Source: JAVWHP01 sp036639955 (GTDB taxonomy: Bacteria; Bacillota_I; Bacilli_A; Erysipelotrichales; Erysipelotrichaceae). Taken from it: a DNA stretch of 25,901 nucleotides. The stretch covers positions 1 to 25,901 of the forward strand of contig JAVWHP010000015.1 of assembly GCA_036639955.1 (NCBI GenBank). Direction: 5' to 3'. The translations under genes and the position numbers were made by a program. The notes beneath the pieces were generated by a model, which made no database searches, had not been told where the DNA came from, and saw only the letters and a list, made by a program, of their open reading frames with translations. This document shows, one piece after another, positions 1 to 8,277 of this stretch. Numbering within the stretch: the stretch's first letter is position 1; every line of letters begins with the position of its first letter.

Positions 1-60
1 TGGTTCAACTTTTGGTTCAACTTTTGGTTCAACTTTTGGTTCAACTTTTGGTTCAACTTT
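1..60 (-). repeat. Five exact copies of a 12-bp tandem repeat (KVEP coding)
   Basis: Five identical 12-mers TGGTTCAACTTT (plus strand) fill bases 1-60; on the minus strand each reads AAAGTTGAACCA and encodes K-V-E-P in frame. The array continues out of the window, so the copy number is unknown. The identity of all copies at third positions indicates recent expansion. A 12-bp unit changes length without breaking the frame. Confidence 0.95.
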
Positions 61-1404
61 TGGTTGTGGTTTAGCTTGTGGTTTAGATGGTTCATCATTA
101 TATTTAGCTAAGATACTTTCTATCTCACGGCGACTCTTCTCTTCAGTAGAAAGTTCTTCATCAGGAATAGGAGCTAACACTTCCTCAGGCGTAATAGTAA
201 CAGTTTCTACTGTTTTAATTACTTCCACAGTTTCACCCTTCTCTATTGCTTTTTTAGCATCCTCAATTTGCATCTCTAAAGCTGCCTTAGCTGCTAAACG
301 TTTTTCTTCTGCTGCTTTTTCCAATCTATTTTGTGCAATAGCTTTTTTATGATTTTCTTGAATTATAGCTTCAGCTTTAGCTGCTTCTTGTTCTTCTTTT
401 TCTCTTTGTAATACTGCTTCATGTGCTTCTTGTTGTAATTTTTCTAATTGAAGTTGTAGTTCTTTTATATCATCATCTTCTTCAATAATTACTTCTTTGG
501 CAACAACTTCAGGTTTAGGTTCAACTTCACCATCTTCATGAACAATTCCATTTACATCAATTGTAAAATTGATTGCTTCAGTTTCAGACAATTCTTCTTT
601 CACTTTTGCAAACTCATTACTAATAAAATCCATTGTAGATAATTGAGTTTCATAATCTTCTAATATATTATTAAACCCATTATATTCTCCAACTAAAGAT
701 AAATTTTTCTTTAATTTTTCATGAAAATCTAAATACATCTTCATAGTAAAACGATAAGCTACATAATTACTGTAACTAGCATGTCTTTTTATAGATGCAT
801 ATAAAGTATTTAAATCTACATCTTCTGCTGAAAAACGTCTATCCAATACTGTTTCTTTAAACTCTACTAAATATTCAAAATAACGTTTAACTGTTTTTAC
901 ATTATCTTTAACTAGTTTAACTCCGTAATCATTATTGTCTTTGACTAATTCTATAACAGCATCAAAATAACCTGCTATATAATTATATAATTCATATAAT
1001 TCATCTGTAGCAAATCCGATTTCTTTCCATGTCCCTCTTTCTCCATAAACACTATATAATGTATTGTAGAAACGCATAGAACTATTGTTTATCCCCTTAA
1101 CATATCTTTGAATACCATTTAATGTTTGCATCCAATTAGCATATATACAAAAAGTAGGTTCATCAATCATTTTATGATCATATGATAATAATGAAAAATC
1201 GACAGTTAATTTTCCGTCAAAGATTTCCTTTAGTATTTCTAAAGATACTCCTTCAGCATTATCTGCGATTTGATTTTTTATAAACTCAAAAATAAAAAGA
1301 CTAGTATTCTTTTTAATTAATTTAGCTTCATTTATCCCTTCAAATTTGGTACTCCAAGCCTGTTGTAAAAGAGTTCTAAACTCCTCGTTTGTAACTTTTT
1401 TCAT
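1..1404 (-). CDS. Unrecognised coiled-coil protein with C-terminal KVEP repeats (C-terminus outside window)
   Basis: The frame is open from an ATG at 1404 to the window edge (468 codons, no stop), so the 3' end is missing. The start is supported by an AAGGTG ribosome binding site 7 nt upstream. I do not recognise the family. Residues 1-270 look mostly alpha-helical, rich in aromatic and charged residues, with no signal peptide or membrane segment. Residues 290-310 are an acidic Pro/Glu linker. Residues 312-390 are Glu/Ala/Lys/Gln-rich and should form a coiled coil. After a second acidic linker (400-430) comes a Lys/Pro/Gln tail that becomes exact KVEP repeats from residue 449. Such tails are typical of flexible spacers leading to another domain, so a further domain may lie outside. 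It is predicted to be cytoplasmic. It has its own promoter and is separated from the U32 gene by about 120 bp. Function unknown. Confidence 0.85.
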   Translation of the reverse strand, partial: MKKVTNEEFRTLLQQAWSTKFEGINEAKLIKKNTSLFIFEFIKNQIADNAEGVSLEILKEIFDGKLTVDFSLLSYDHKMIDEPTFCIYANWMQTLNGIQRYVKGINNSSMRFYNTLYSVYGERGTWKEIGFATDELYELYNYIAGYFDAVIELVKDNNDYGVKLVKDNVKTVKRYFEYLVEFKETVLDRRFSAEDVDLNTLYASIKRHASYSNYVAYRFTMKMYLDFHEKLKKNLSLVGEYNGFNNILEDYETQLSTMDFISNEFAKVKEELSETEAINFTIDVNGIVHEDGEVEPKPEVVAKEVIIEEDDDIKELQLQLEKLQQEAHEAVLQREKEEQEAAKAEAIIQENHKKAIAQNRLEKAAEEKRLAAKAALEMQIEDAKKAIEKGETVEVIKTVETVTITPEEVLAPIPDEELSTEEKSRREIESILAKYNDEPSKPQAKPQPKVEPKVEPKVEPKVEPKVEP

Positions 1405-1446
1405 AAATACACCTTCCAATTCTTCCTATAGGTTAACTTAAGTAAT

Positions 1447-1474
1447 ATTTTAACACATCTATGTAAGATTTCAA
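1447..1474 (-). promoter_or_regulatory. Putative sigma-A promoter of the coiled-coil gene
   Basis: On the minus strand TTGAAA (1469-1474) and TAAAAT (1447-1452) are separated by 16 bp, about 45 bp upstream of the ATG at 1404. Match to consensus only. Confidence 0.5.
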
Positions 1475-1522
1475 ATAGTTTGTCATAATTCTGCCTTGAA
1501 TCTGTATAAAAAGTAATTATAA

Positions 1523-3793
1523 TTATAATGCGCTTTCATTTTTAAGTTTATCTATTATAATTTTACATTCTTCTTCAGTCTCATCATATAACGTTATTAT
1601 ATAATTATTAATCCCTAATTTATTATAATGAGGTACATTACTTATTCTATTTCTTACCTTATTATCCAATATATGCATATTACATAAATCATCACCATAT
1701 ATTGGAAATTTACGTCCCTGAACATTCTCTATATAATACTTATTATCTTGTTTACATCTATTACATCCCTTTTTACTACCATCACTACAAACAGTATTAA
1801 TCATACAATATTTACTTACCATAAGTTCAACTCTACCATAAATACTTATAGCTAAATTACTATCACAATTATAAGACTTATTAAATTGTTTAGTTAATAC
1901 TGCTATTTGTTCATCACTAAGTTCTTCACTTAAAGTTATAGTAGATAAACCCATTGATAGATAGAAAGCTAGGGTATAAGAGTTATATAAGTTAAGAGAA
2001 CTTGTTCCTAGCATTCTATCTTTTATAGTTGATAGGCCACCGAGTTCACCTATTCCTTGTACACTACTAGAGTAATTATTAATTACTCTTGGTGCTATGT
2101 ACAATACATTTTCATCATTAATCTTATTACATAGCACTTTAGAATCACTACATATTATAGCATTACTACAAAGTTCTTTTATAATATTATATTGTTCTAT
2201 ATTTCTTATAAATATATAAGTATTACTACAACTATGTTGTTTAAAATCTATTATATAATTTATAGCACTATTATATAATCTATGATAACTATTAATTCTT
2301 TTAATCTTAAACTCCTCAATAGCTGTTCTTCTTAATTCATTAATCACTTTAATTGGTACATAGCCCTTTTCATCTATTTCAAATATAGCATTTTCATAAT
2401 AAAATGGTTGATCTTTTATCTTATTTACTTGTTCGATTAATCTTTCTTTTATACTAGTAGTTTTAGCTTCTTCTACTACATATTCACTTTTACATTCAAT
2501 AGTATTAATATTATCATTCAGTATTAGTTTTATTGGTTCTCCTACTTTTACTACTAATTTAATATTTATAGGTGTTTTAGCTGTACAATCTATATAACTA
2601 TTAGCTAGTTCTTTTAATTGTGTAATATCACTAGTTTTAACTACTAAATCATTAGTAGCTACTATTTCTTTTACTTCTATAGCTATCGTATCATTAGCTT
2701 TAGCACTGTTAACTAATAAATCATTAAGATATAATTTATTAACATTAAAGCCGACGTCGGCTTTAGAGTTTAATATTCTTATACCATCTCCTTGTTTAAG
2801 ATCATCACTTAAAGTAATATAAACTTTATGGTTACGTATACATTTAACTTTACCTATCGGAATACCTTGATGATTTGGTCTTTTATAATTCATTAAAGCT
2901 TTACCATAATTATTGAACATATGGCCTTCACTAAACCCACGATTAAATATTTTTTTAAATTCTATATTAGTTGATTCATTAATAATATTAGGTTTATTAG
3001 ATTCAATATTATTAATAGCATTAGCATAAGCAGATACTACTTGTGCTACATATTCACTGCGTTTAAGACGTCCTTCTATTTTTAAAGATGTTACTCCACT
3101 ATCTATTATTTCTTTTAGATTATTCAAAGTATAGTTATCTCTTGGACTTAATAAATAGTCTCCGTTTGTTTTAAATTTGTGTGTACTATCATGTAATGTA
3201 TAGGGTAATCTACATGGTTGAGCACAGGCTCCGCGATTACCACTACGTCCTCCTTGCATACTTGAGAATAGGCATTGTCCTGAATATGAAATACAATTAG
3301 CACCATGTACAAACACTTCTATTTCTATTCCTAATTTAGTTGCTTGTTTAATGATTTCAATTGGGGTCTCTCTAGCTAAAACGACACGTGTAAAGCCTAA
3401 AGTTTTACACATTTTCACTCCTGCTAAATTATGTATATGCATTTGTGTAGATGCATGTAAAGGTAGATCTGGAAAGTTATTCTTTATTAATTGCATAAGT
3501 CCTAAATCTTGAATTAATATAGCATCTACTCCTGCTTCATATAAAAATTTAACATACTCTAAAGCATCTTTCATTTCATCATCTAATATTAAAGTATTCA
3601 TAGTAACGAATACTTTAATATTAGATAGATGAGCATAGTCTATTACCTCACGCATTTGTTCGTTATTAAAGTTAGTTGCGCTTTCTCTTGCTCCATATAG
3701 TTGTCCTGCTAAATAGATAGCTGAACAGCCATTATTAATAGCTGCTTTAGCAGCTTCAAAGCTTCCTGCTGGTGCTAATAATTCAATTTTCAT
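1523..3793 (-). CDS. U32 peptidase-family protein, long RlhA-like type
   Basis: The 756-residue protein opens with the U32 signature (MKIELLAPAG) and a TIM-barrel-like region. A Cys-rich core follows at about 163-197, with Cys167, Cys174, Cys190 and Cys194 around GQCLFSS and GNRGACAQPCR. The rest is a long C-terminal part resembling the DUF3656-type extension. A second Cys cluster (663, 669, 677, 680, 704) lies near the end and could hold a metal or Fe-S cluster. In E. coli the long U32 protein RlhA is needed for 5-hydroxylation of 23S rRNA C2501, and shorter relatives (TrhP) act on tRNA U34; an RNA-hydroxylation role here is inference from that family, and protease activity is doubtful. AAGGAG lies 7 nt before the ATG. 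It follows the GGDEF-EAL gene by 36 bp, with a hairpin between. It contains an 18-bp GC-rich palindrome at 2747-2764. Confidence 0.88.
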   Translation of the reverse strand: MKIELLAPAGSFEAAKAAINNGCSAIYLAGQLYGARESATNFNNEQMREVIDYAHLSNIKVFVTMNTLILDDEMKDALEYVKFLYEAGVDAILIQDLGLMQLIKNNFPDLPLHASTQMHIHNLAGVKMCKTLGFTRVVLARETPIEIIKQATKLGIEIEVFVHGANCISYSGQCLFSSMQGGRSGNRGACAQPCRLPYTLHDSTHKFKTNGDYLLSPRDNYTLNNLKEIIDSGVTSLKIEGRLKRSEYVAQVVSAYANAINNIESNKPNIINESTNIEFKKIFNRGFSEGHMFNNYGKALMNYKRPNHQGIPIGKVKCIRNHKVYITLSDDLKQGDGIRILNSKADVGFNVNKLYLNDLLVNSAKANDTIAIEVKEIVATNDLVVKTSDITQLKELANSYIDCTAKTPINIKLVVKVGEPIKLILNDNINTIECKSEYVVEEAKTTSIKERLIEQVNKIKDQPFYYENAIFEIDEKGYVPIKVINELRRTAIEEFKIKRINSYHRLYNSAINYIIDFKQHSCSNTYIFIRNIEQYNIIKELCSNAIICSDSKVLCNKINDENVLYIAPRVINNYSSSVQGIGELGGLSTIKDRMLGTSSLNLYNSYTLAFYLSMGLSTITLSEELSDEQIAVLTKQFNKSYNCDSNLAISIYGRVELMVSKYCMINTVCSDGSKKGCNRCKQDNKYYIENVQGRKFPIYGDDLCNMHILDNKVRNRISNVPHYNKLGINNYIITLYDETEEECKIIIDKLKNESAL
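2747..2764. repeat. 18-bp perfect GC-rich palindrome inside the U32 gene
   Basis: The plus strand reads AAAGCCGACGTCGGCTTT, identical on both strands. In frame it encodes K-A-D-V-G-F with the four consecutive codons GCC GAC GTC GGC, all C-ending, in a gene that otherwise prefers A/T endings. Confidence 0.95.
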
Positions 3794-3809
3794 ATAAGTC
3801 TCCTTTTGG

Positions 3810-3847
3810 CTAGAAAAACAAGTAGTTATCTACTTGTTTATTTCTAG
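3810..3847 (-). terminator. Hairpin at the 3' end of the GGDEF-EAL gene, possible weak terminator or attenuator
   Basis: The left arm 3810-3825 and right arm 3830-3847 pair across a 4-nt loop, with one 2-nt bulge. On the minus strand the stem contains the TAG stop of the GGDEF-EAL gene and its second arm runs into five T. It sits between two same-strand genes 36 bp apart, so partial termination or mRNA end protection is plausible. Confidence 0.55.
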
Positions 3848-6730
3848 TATTTGATTAATAACTACTTTAGAAATAGGTTCAGGATCTAATTTAGGATAGC
3901 CTAAATAGAAACCCTGTAATAGATCTACACCATTCTTAATTAGATAAGTCATTTCTTCTAGTGTTTCTACACCTTCACCTATAACTTTAATATCTCTAGA
4001 ATGTGCATAGCTTAATAAATTTCTAAATAAATCTTGGCGTTTAACATCCATTTGAATATTACGTATAATTTCCATATCTATTTTAATATAACTTGGATTT
4101 AAATTTAATAATATACTTTCATTGTTATAACCAGAACCATAATCATCTATTGCAAATGTAGAATTCCATTTATTTAGATGTTCTATTTTAATGTTCATAC
4201 AGTTTTCATTTAACTGTTCATTTTCAATGATTTCAAATATTACATTACATAGTATATCATGATATGCTTCATCTAGCTCATTAATATCTAAATCATTTAA
4301 AACATAATTAGGTATAGAGTTAATAAATAACTTAGCATTATTAAATTTTGAACGATTAGCAGTATATGTAGCTAAGGCTTTTCTCATTGTTAATTTTTCT
4401 ACTTGATATAGTTTATGTTGAGAAGTAGCCATCGCTATTAATTGAGTAGGATTTACAAAACTATGAGAATCTGGACGCATTAATGCTTCATAAGCTAATA
4501 TAGAACCTGTATGAGCATCAACTATAGGTTGGAAAGCAAAGCTTACTAGTTCTTCATCAAATAAAACATTAAGTTCTTCTTTACTATCAATTAAATAAGA
4601 TTCTTTAATATATATTTCACTATTAAATTCTTCTAAATTACCTTTTTGTGTGTGTTTAACCTTATACATTGCAAAATCAGCAAACTTCATTAATTCATCA
4701 TATTTTCTAGAATCTGTTGGATACCAAGAAATACCACCACTTGCTCTTATAATAAACTCTTTACCATTAGGTAATATCAAAGAAGTAACTGCCATTTCTT
4801 TTTTAATCTTCTCAATTACTTTTCTTATTTCATTTTGATTATCATAACCATAGATAAATACATAAAATTCATCTCCACTAATTCTAGATACAATAGAATT
4901 ATATAAATTAAACTTACGTAATACTTTGGCCATTAATTTTAGATATTGATCGCCAAAATCATGCCCATAGTTATCATTAATATATTTAAGATTATCTAAA
5001 TCCCAAGTTATAAAAGCTGCTATTTTAACTTCATCACCATTCATAATAGTATTTACTTGAGTATAAAAAGCTCTTCTATTTAATAGCATAGTTAATAGAT
5101 CATGATCTCTTTCAAATTCTAATTTTTGTTTCTTTAATATTTCTTCACTTACATCACTTACTACTCCTATAAGTTTATTATCATGATATTCACTTTTCAT
5201 TTCTATCCATCTATATTTTTCTTCACTTAATCTTATACAATATAAATTAGGTTCATCTATCTTATTGGTTTTACTTAATTTATTCATATACTTTTTAAAT
5301 AAATCTCTAGATATATATTGAGGACTTATATCACTTTGTTTTATTTGTAATACTTCAAAGAATTTAGATGATACAAATACAGTATCTTCATCATCTTGAT
5401 ATTCAAAAGCACCAATTGGTAAACTTACTAGTTCTATAATTTGACTGAATTTAGACGCACTATCACTCAACTTATAGCTTAAAGTTTCTACTGCATCACT
5501 TAGTTCATCTATTTCTATAATGCCATATTTATCTAAATGTACTGGTTTAAATGGATCTATATTTTGAACTTTAACAACCATTTTTTTAAAAGGATCTAAG
5601 AATCTTATTCCTACTATAATTATACCGATTATTGCTAAGATAAAACTTAATACTAAAGATAAAATAAAACTATGTAAGACATCATTAGAGGCAGAAAATA
5701 ACGTAGATTTCTTTGTTAAAGTTATTAATGCCCAATCTGTAGTATCAAAAGGTGTATTTGAATTATATAATTTTAGATTATTTGAATTTCCATATATATC
5801 ATTATCTTCTGTTAATACAGAAATATTTTTAGTACTTATATCATTTTCTAATTTGATCTTATTTAATGTTATTCTATCGTTAATATCATCTTTAGGAGCA
5901 TATATACTACTATAAGTTAACCTGTCTTTAGGTTTATTAGCTAATATATATGTCATACTATCATCTTCTTTAAACTTATCATCATTTAAGAATGTAGCTA
6001 ATGTATCATTAGCTACATCAATACCAACGTATGCAACGACTTCTTTGTTATTGTTTACTATTGGTTGAATATAACTCATTGCTATTTTACTTTCATTATT
6101 TTTGAAGATTGGTTTTCCCCAATATCCAAATTCTTTCATAGGAAGATTTAACGTAGTAATATTAATGTCTACTGTATCTTTAAAACCTAGATTTTCTACT
6201 ATATAGGTAGGTTCATCTACATAGGATTCACTCATTGATATTCTAAGATCATTCTTTATTGATGATGGTCCAATTTCTAATAGTATATCTGAATCATCTT
6301 TAGCATTCATTAAAGTATCTTCATCTTTAAAATAAAGAACTGTATCTTCTTTATCATTTTCTAGCATAATGTATGCTCCATCAGCATCACTTCTTCTTAA
6401 CACTTCTATTAGATGTTGTTCATTCCCTTTTAAAATATCATTATTACTCTTTCCATCATCAATAAGTTCATTAATATTATTACTAAGTTTAACATATGGT
6501 TCCTGAAAATCTGACCAACCACTTTTCATAGCTGTTTGTAAATAGTCAGCTCTATTAGCTGACTTTTGATTAAGTACATCTACTACATTAGTATTAAGTT
6601 TAGAAAAAGTCTTAGTCAAATATAATGTTCCTAAAAACAAAACTAACTGAGCAACCAATACTATAAGCATTGGTTTTAATAATCTTTTAACCATAGAATT
6701 ATTAATTTTATTTTCATATTTATTATTCAT
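3830..6730 (-). CDS. Membrane dCache-PAS-GGDEF-EAL c-di-GMP signalling protein
   Basis: 966 residues. The first membrane segment is about 19-40. An extracytoplasmic dCache-like sensor (about 42-350) follows, then a second membrane segment (about 352-377), a HAMP/linker region, a PAS-like region (about 425-530), GGDEF (about 540-700) and EAL (about 715-960). The GGDEF motif reads SGDEF at 618-622, a variant often compatible with diguanylate cyclase activity; no RxxD inhibitory site precedes it. The EAL domain keeps E748, N804, E833, D862/D863, K883, E919 and Q939, so phosphodiesterase activity is likely. Its start overlaps the end of the solute-binding lipoprotein gene by 8 bp, so the two are probably translationally coupled and act as one sensing unit. 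Net direction of activity cannot be told from sequence. A perfect 11-bp hairpin lies at 5992-6018. Confidence 0.93.
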   Translation of the reverse strand: MNNKYENKINNSMVKRLLKPMLIVLVAQLVLFLGTLYLTKTFSKLNTNVVDVLNQKSANRADYLQTAMKSGWSDFQEPYVKLSNNINELIDDGKSNNDILKGNEQHLIEVLRRSDADGAYIMLENDKEDTVLYFKDEDTLMNAKDDSDILLEIGPSSIKNDLRISMSESYVDEPTYIVENLGFKDTVDINITTLNLPMKEFGYWGKPIFKNNESKIAMSYIQPIVNNNKEVVAYVGIDVANDTLATFLNDDKFKEDDSMTYILANKPKDRLTYSSIYAPKDDINDRITLNKIKLENDISTKNISVLTEDNDIYGNSNNLKLYNSNTPFDTTDWALITLTKKSTLFSASNDVLHSFILSLVLSFILAIIGIIIVGIRFLDPFKKMVVKVQNIDPFKPVHLDKYGIIEIDELSDAVETLSYKLSDSASKFSQIIELVSLPIGAFEYQDDEDTVFVSSKFFEVLQIKQSDISPQYISRDLFKKYMNKLSKTNKIDEPNLYCIRLSEEKYRWIEMKSEYHDNKLIGVVSDVSEEILKKQKLEFERDHDLLTMLLNRRAFYTQVNTIMNGDEVKIAAFITWDLDNLKYINDNYGHDFGDQYLKLMAKVLRKFNLYNSIVSRISGDEFYVFIYGYDNQNEIRKVIEKIKKEMAVTSLILPNGKEFIIRASGGISWYPTDSRKYDELMKFADFAMYKVKHTQKGNLEEFNSEIYIKESYLIDSKEELNVLFDEELVSFAFQPIVDAHTGSILAYEALMRPDSHSFVNPTQLIAMATSQHKLYQVEKLTMRKALATYTANRSKFNNAKLFINSIPNYVLNDLDINELDEAYHDILCNVIFEIIENEQLNENCMNIKIEHLNKWNSTFAIDDYGSGYNNESILLNLNPSYIKIDMEIIRNIQMDVKRQDLFRNLLSYAHSRDIKVIGEGVETLEEMTYLIKNGVDLLQGFYLGYPKLDPEPISKVVINQILEINK
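5992..6018. repeat. Intragenic hairpin, 11-bp perfect arms, 5-nt loop
   Basis: ATGTAGCTAAT (5992-6002) and ATTAGCTACAT (6008-6018) flank GTATC inside the sensor region of the GGDEF-EAL gene. Two shorter perfect hairpins lie in the same gene: 6544-6564 (8-bp arms) and 6653-6675 (7-bp arms). Confidence 0.9.
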
Positions 6731-8141
6731 AACTAGCCTCTAAAGCTAATTTCATTTCTTCACAAAATGCTTTATACCATTCATTAAAATTATCATCATT
6801 AATATATTTCATATAAACTTCATCTTTATTAGCACCATTAGCTATTTCTTTAGTTATAGTTTGATAATCCTTATCAGCTTTTTCAGGCATAGATTTTTCT
6901 AAAACTTTACGTATATTAGCTGCCTCTGGATAAAGTGTTTCTTTATAATGTTTATCTACCATCAAAGTAGTACTAGCAATATTAGCAGAACTTCTTAAAG
7001 ACTCACTTGCTTTAATCTTTTCTAAACCTTTATTAATATTACTACTTTCATTACTACTAACAAGAACTGGTGTATACCCTGTCTTTAATGAAAAGTCAGT
7101 GTTTACATCAATTGATGTAAACCACTTAAGGAATACGCTTGCTGCGTATTCTGACTTTTCATCACTCTTAATAATACTCATTCCAGCACCCTGTGAAATA
7201 CTTACACCAGATGTATTAGCAAAAACCGGTGCTTTAGCTACAATCGGTTCAATAATATAAGTAGCTTCACCATCTCTCATAACATTTTTAGGAAAGAATG
7301 ATATAGCAGTACTAGAACCAACCATTCCTATAATATCTCTAGTCTTAATATCATCACTTCTATACTTACCTTTGCTAGCATAATCACCTTTTATAAAAGG
7401 AACATAATAATTATCCCATAGTCTACGTACAGCCTTGGCATCTATATCTAACTCGGTTTTACCGTCTACTACTTTTACGTAGTTTGTTCCGAGTTGTTGT
7501 CCTCCTACTAACATATAATTAGCAAAAGCATCTCGACCAAATAGAGCCTCACCTGTTTTAGCATGATAATCACTAGCAACACTTGCTAATCCTTCATAAG
7601 TATCTAAAGTTTTAATATCAACATTATTTTCTTTAGCATATTTATTCCAATCAACTGAATTTAATATTAGCACTTCACTAGATTTAGCAATAGGTAGTAC
7701 TAATAACTTATTATCAATTATACCTTCATTTATAAAGTCTTTAACATATGCATTAAGTTCAGTTTCATTAAAGTACTTATTTAAGTCAACAGCCATATCT
7801 TTAGTACTAAGTTTCCAAGCATAATCATTATAAATTTGTACAACATCAGGCACCTCTTTAGCACCTATAGATTTATTAATAGATGCATCTAATTCAGTGT
7901 ATAAATCAGCAACATTATTAAAAGATAAAGATTTAACTACTATACCTTTTTCTTTGCCATCAGTCATATTAAAAGCATCTACTTTGTCATCAAATAGTTT
8001 TTTATTATTACCATTATAGTAGTTCCAAACAATTATATTAGTTGGTTTTTTCGGATCTAATCCATAATCATTATTTTTACAACCAGTTAGTGTACTAGCT
8101 AGAAATAAAAATGTAAAGAAATAAACAATTAGTTTTTTCAT
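6723..8141 (-). CDS. Family 1 extracellular solute-binding lipoprotein without transporter partners
   Basis: 472 residues. The N-terminus is a lipoprotein signal peptide with hydrophobic core and lipobox LTGC (Cys21), so the mature protein should be membrane-anchored outside the cell. The body resembles sugar-type family 1 solute-binding proteins of ABC transporters: an early PTNIIVWNYY strand, a central AISFFP region and a late SVFLKWFTS...GYTPV segment. No ABC permease or ATPase lies next to it. Instead the downstream gene, overlapping by 8 bp, is a membrane GGDEF-EAL protein with an outside sensor. The likely job is to present a ligand to that sensor; this is inference from context. A GAGAGGT ribosome binding site precedes the ATG, and a good promoter lies at 8167-8195. 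The gene carries the compound inverted repeat 7088-7162. Confidence 0.88.
   Translation of the reverse strand: MKKLIVYFFTFLFLASTLTGCKNNDYGLDPKKPTNIIVWNYYNGNNKKLFDDKVDAFNMTDGKEKGIVVKSLSFNNVADLYTELDASINKSIGAKEVPDVVQIYNDYAWKLSTKDMAVDLNKYFNETELNAYVKDFINEGIIDNKLLVLPIAKSSEVLILNSVDWNKYAKENNVDIKTLDTYEGLASVASDYHAKTGEALFGRDAFANYMLVGGQQLGTNYVKVVDGKTELDIDAKAVRRLWDNYYVPFIKGDYASKGKYRSDDIKTRDIIGMVGSSTAISFFPKNVMRDGEATYIIEPIVAKAPVFANTSGVSISQGAGMSIIKSDEKSEYAASVFLKWFTSIDVNTDFSLKTGYTPVLVSSNESSNINKGLEKIKASESLRSSANIASTTLMVDKHYKETLYPEAANIRKVLEKSMPEKADKDYQTITKEIANGANKDEVYMKYINDDNFNEWYKAFCEEMKLALEASYE
7088..7162. repeat. Compound inverted repeat: 12-bp closing stem around a 22-bp palindrome and a hairpin
   Basis: Outer arms ATGAAAAGTCAG (7088-7099) and CTGACTTTTCAT (7151-7162) pair perfectly. 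Inside lie a perfect 22-bp palindrome (7101-7122; half-site GTTTACATCAA) and a hairpin AATACGC (7132-7138)/GCGTATT (7144-7150) with loop TTGCT. All paired segments are exact, and the whole is coding (about SDEKSEYAASVF to NTDFSL of the solute-binding protein). The layout matches a three-way junction. Confidence 0.95.
7450..7495. repeat. Smaller nested inverted repeat in the lipoprotein gene
   Basis: AACTCGG (7450-7456) pairs with CCGAGTT (7489-7495) and encloses ACTAC (7468-7472)/GTAGT (7479-7483). The arms are short, so significance is lower than for 7088-7162. Confidence 0.65.
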
Positions 8142-8166
8142 ACTAGTACCTCTCTTTCATATATTA

Positions 8167-8195
8167 ATTATAAGATAAATAACGCATATGTTCAA
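8167..8195 (-). promoter_or_regulatory. Sigma-A-like promoter of the lipoprotein / GGDEF-EAL / U32 cluster
   Basis: On the minus strand TTGAAC (8190-8195) and TATAAT (8167-8172) are separated by 17 bp, 26 bp upstream of the ATG at 8141. This is the only strong promoter seen before the three same-strand genes 8141 to 1523. Confidence 0.7.
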
Positions 8196-8242
8196 GATTT
8201 TTAAGGCTTTTTATATATTTTAGTAATAATTATATTATGATA

Positions 8243-8271
8243 TAGACTTCTTTCTACCAATTAACTATAAT
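8243..8271 (+). promoter_or_regulatory. Putative promoter giving a leaderless mRNA for the ParB-like ORF
   Basis: TAGACT (8243-8248) and TATAAT (8266-8271) have a 17-bp spacer. The last -10 base is 6 nt before the ATG at 8278, so the expected transcription start falls on or next to the start codon. Confidence 0.45.
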
Positions 8272-8277
8272 ATAGGT

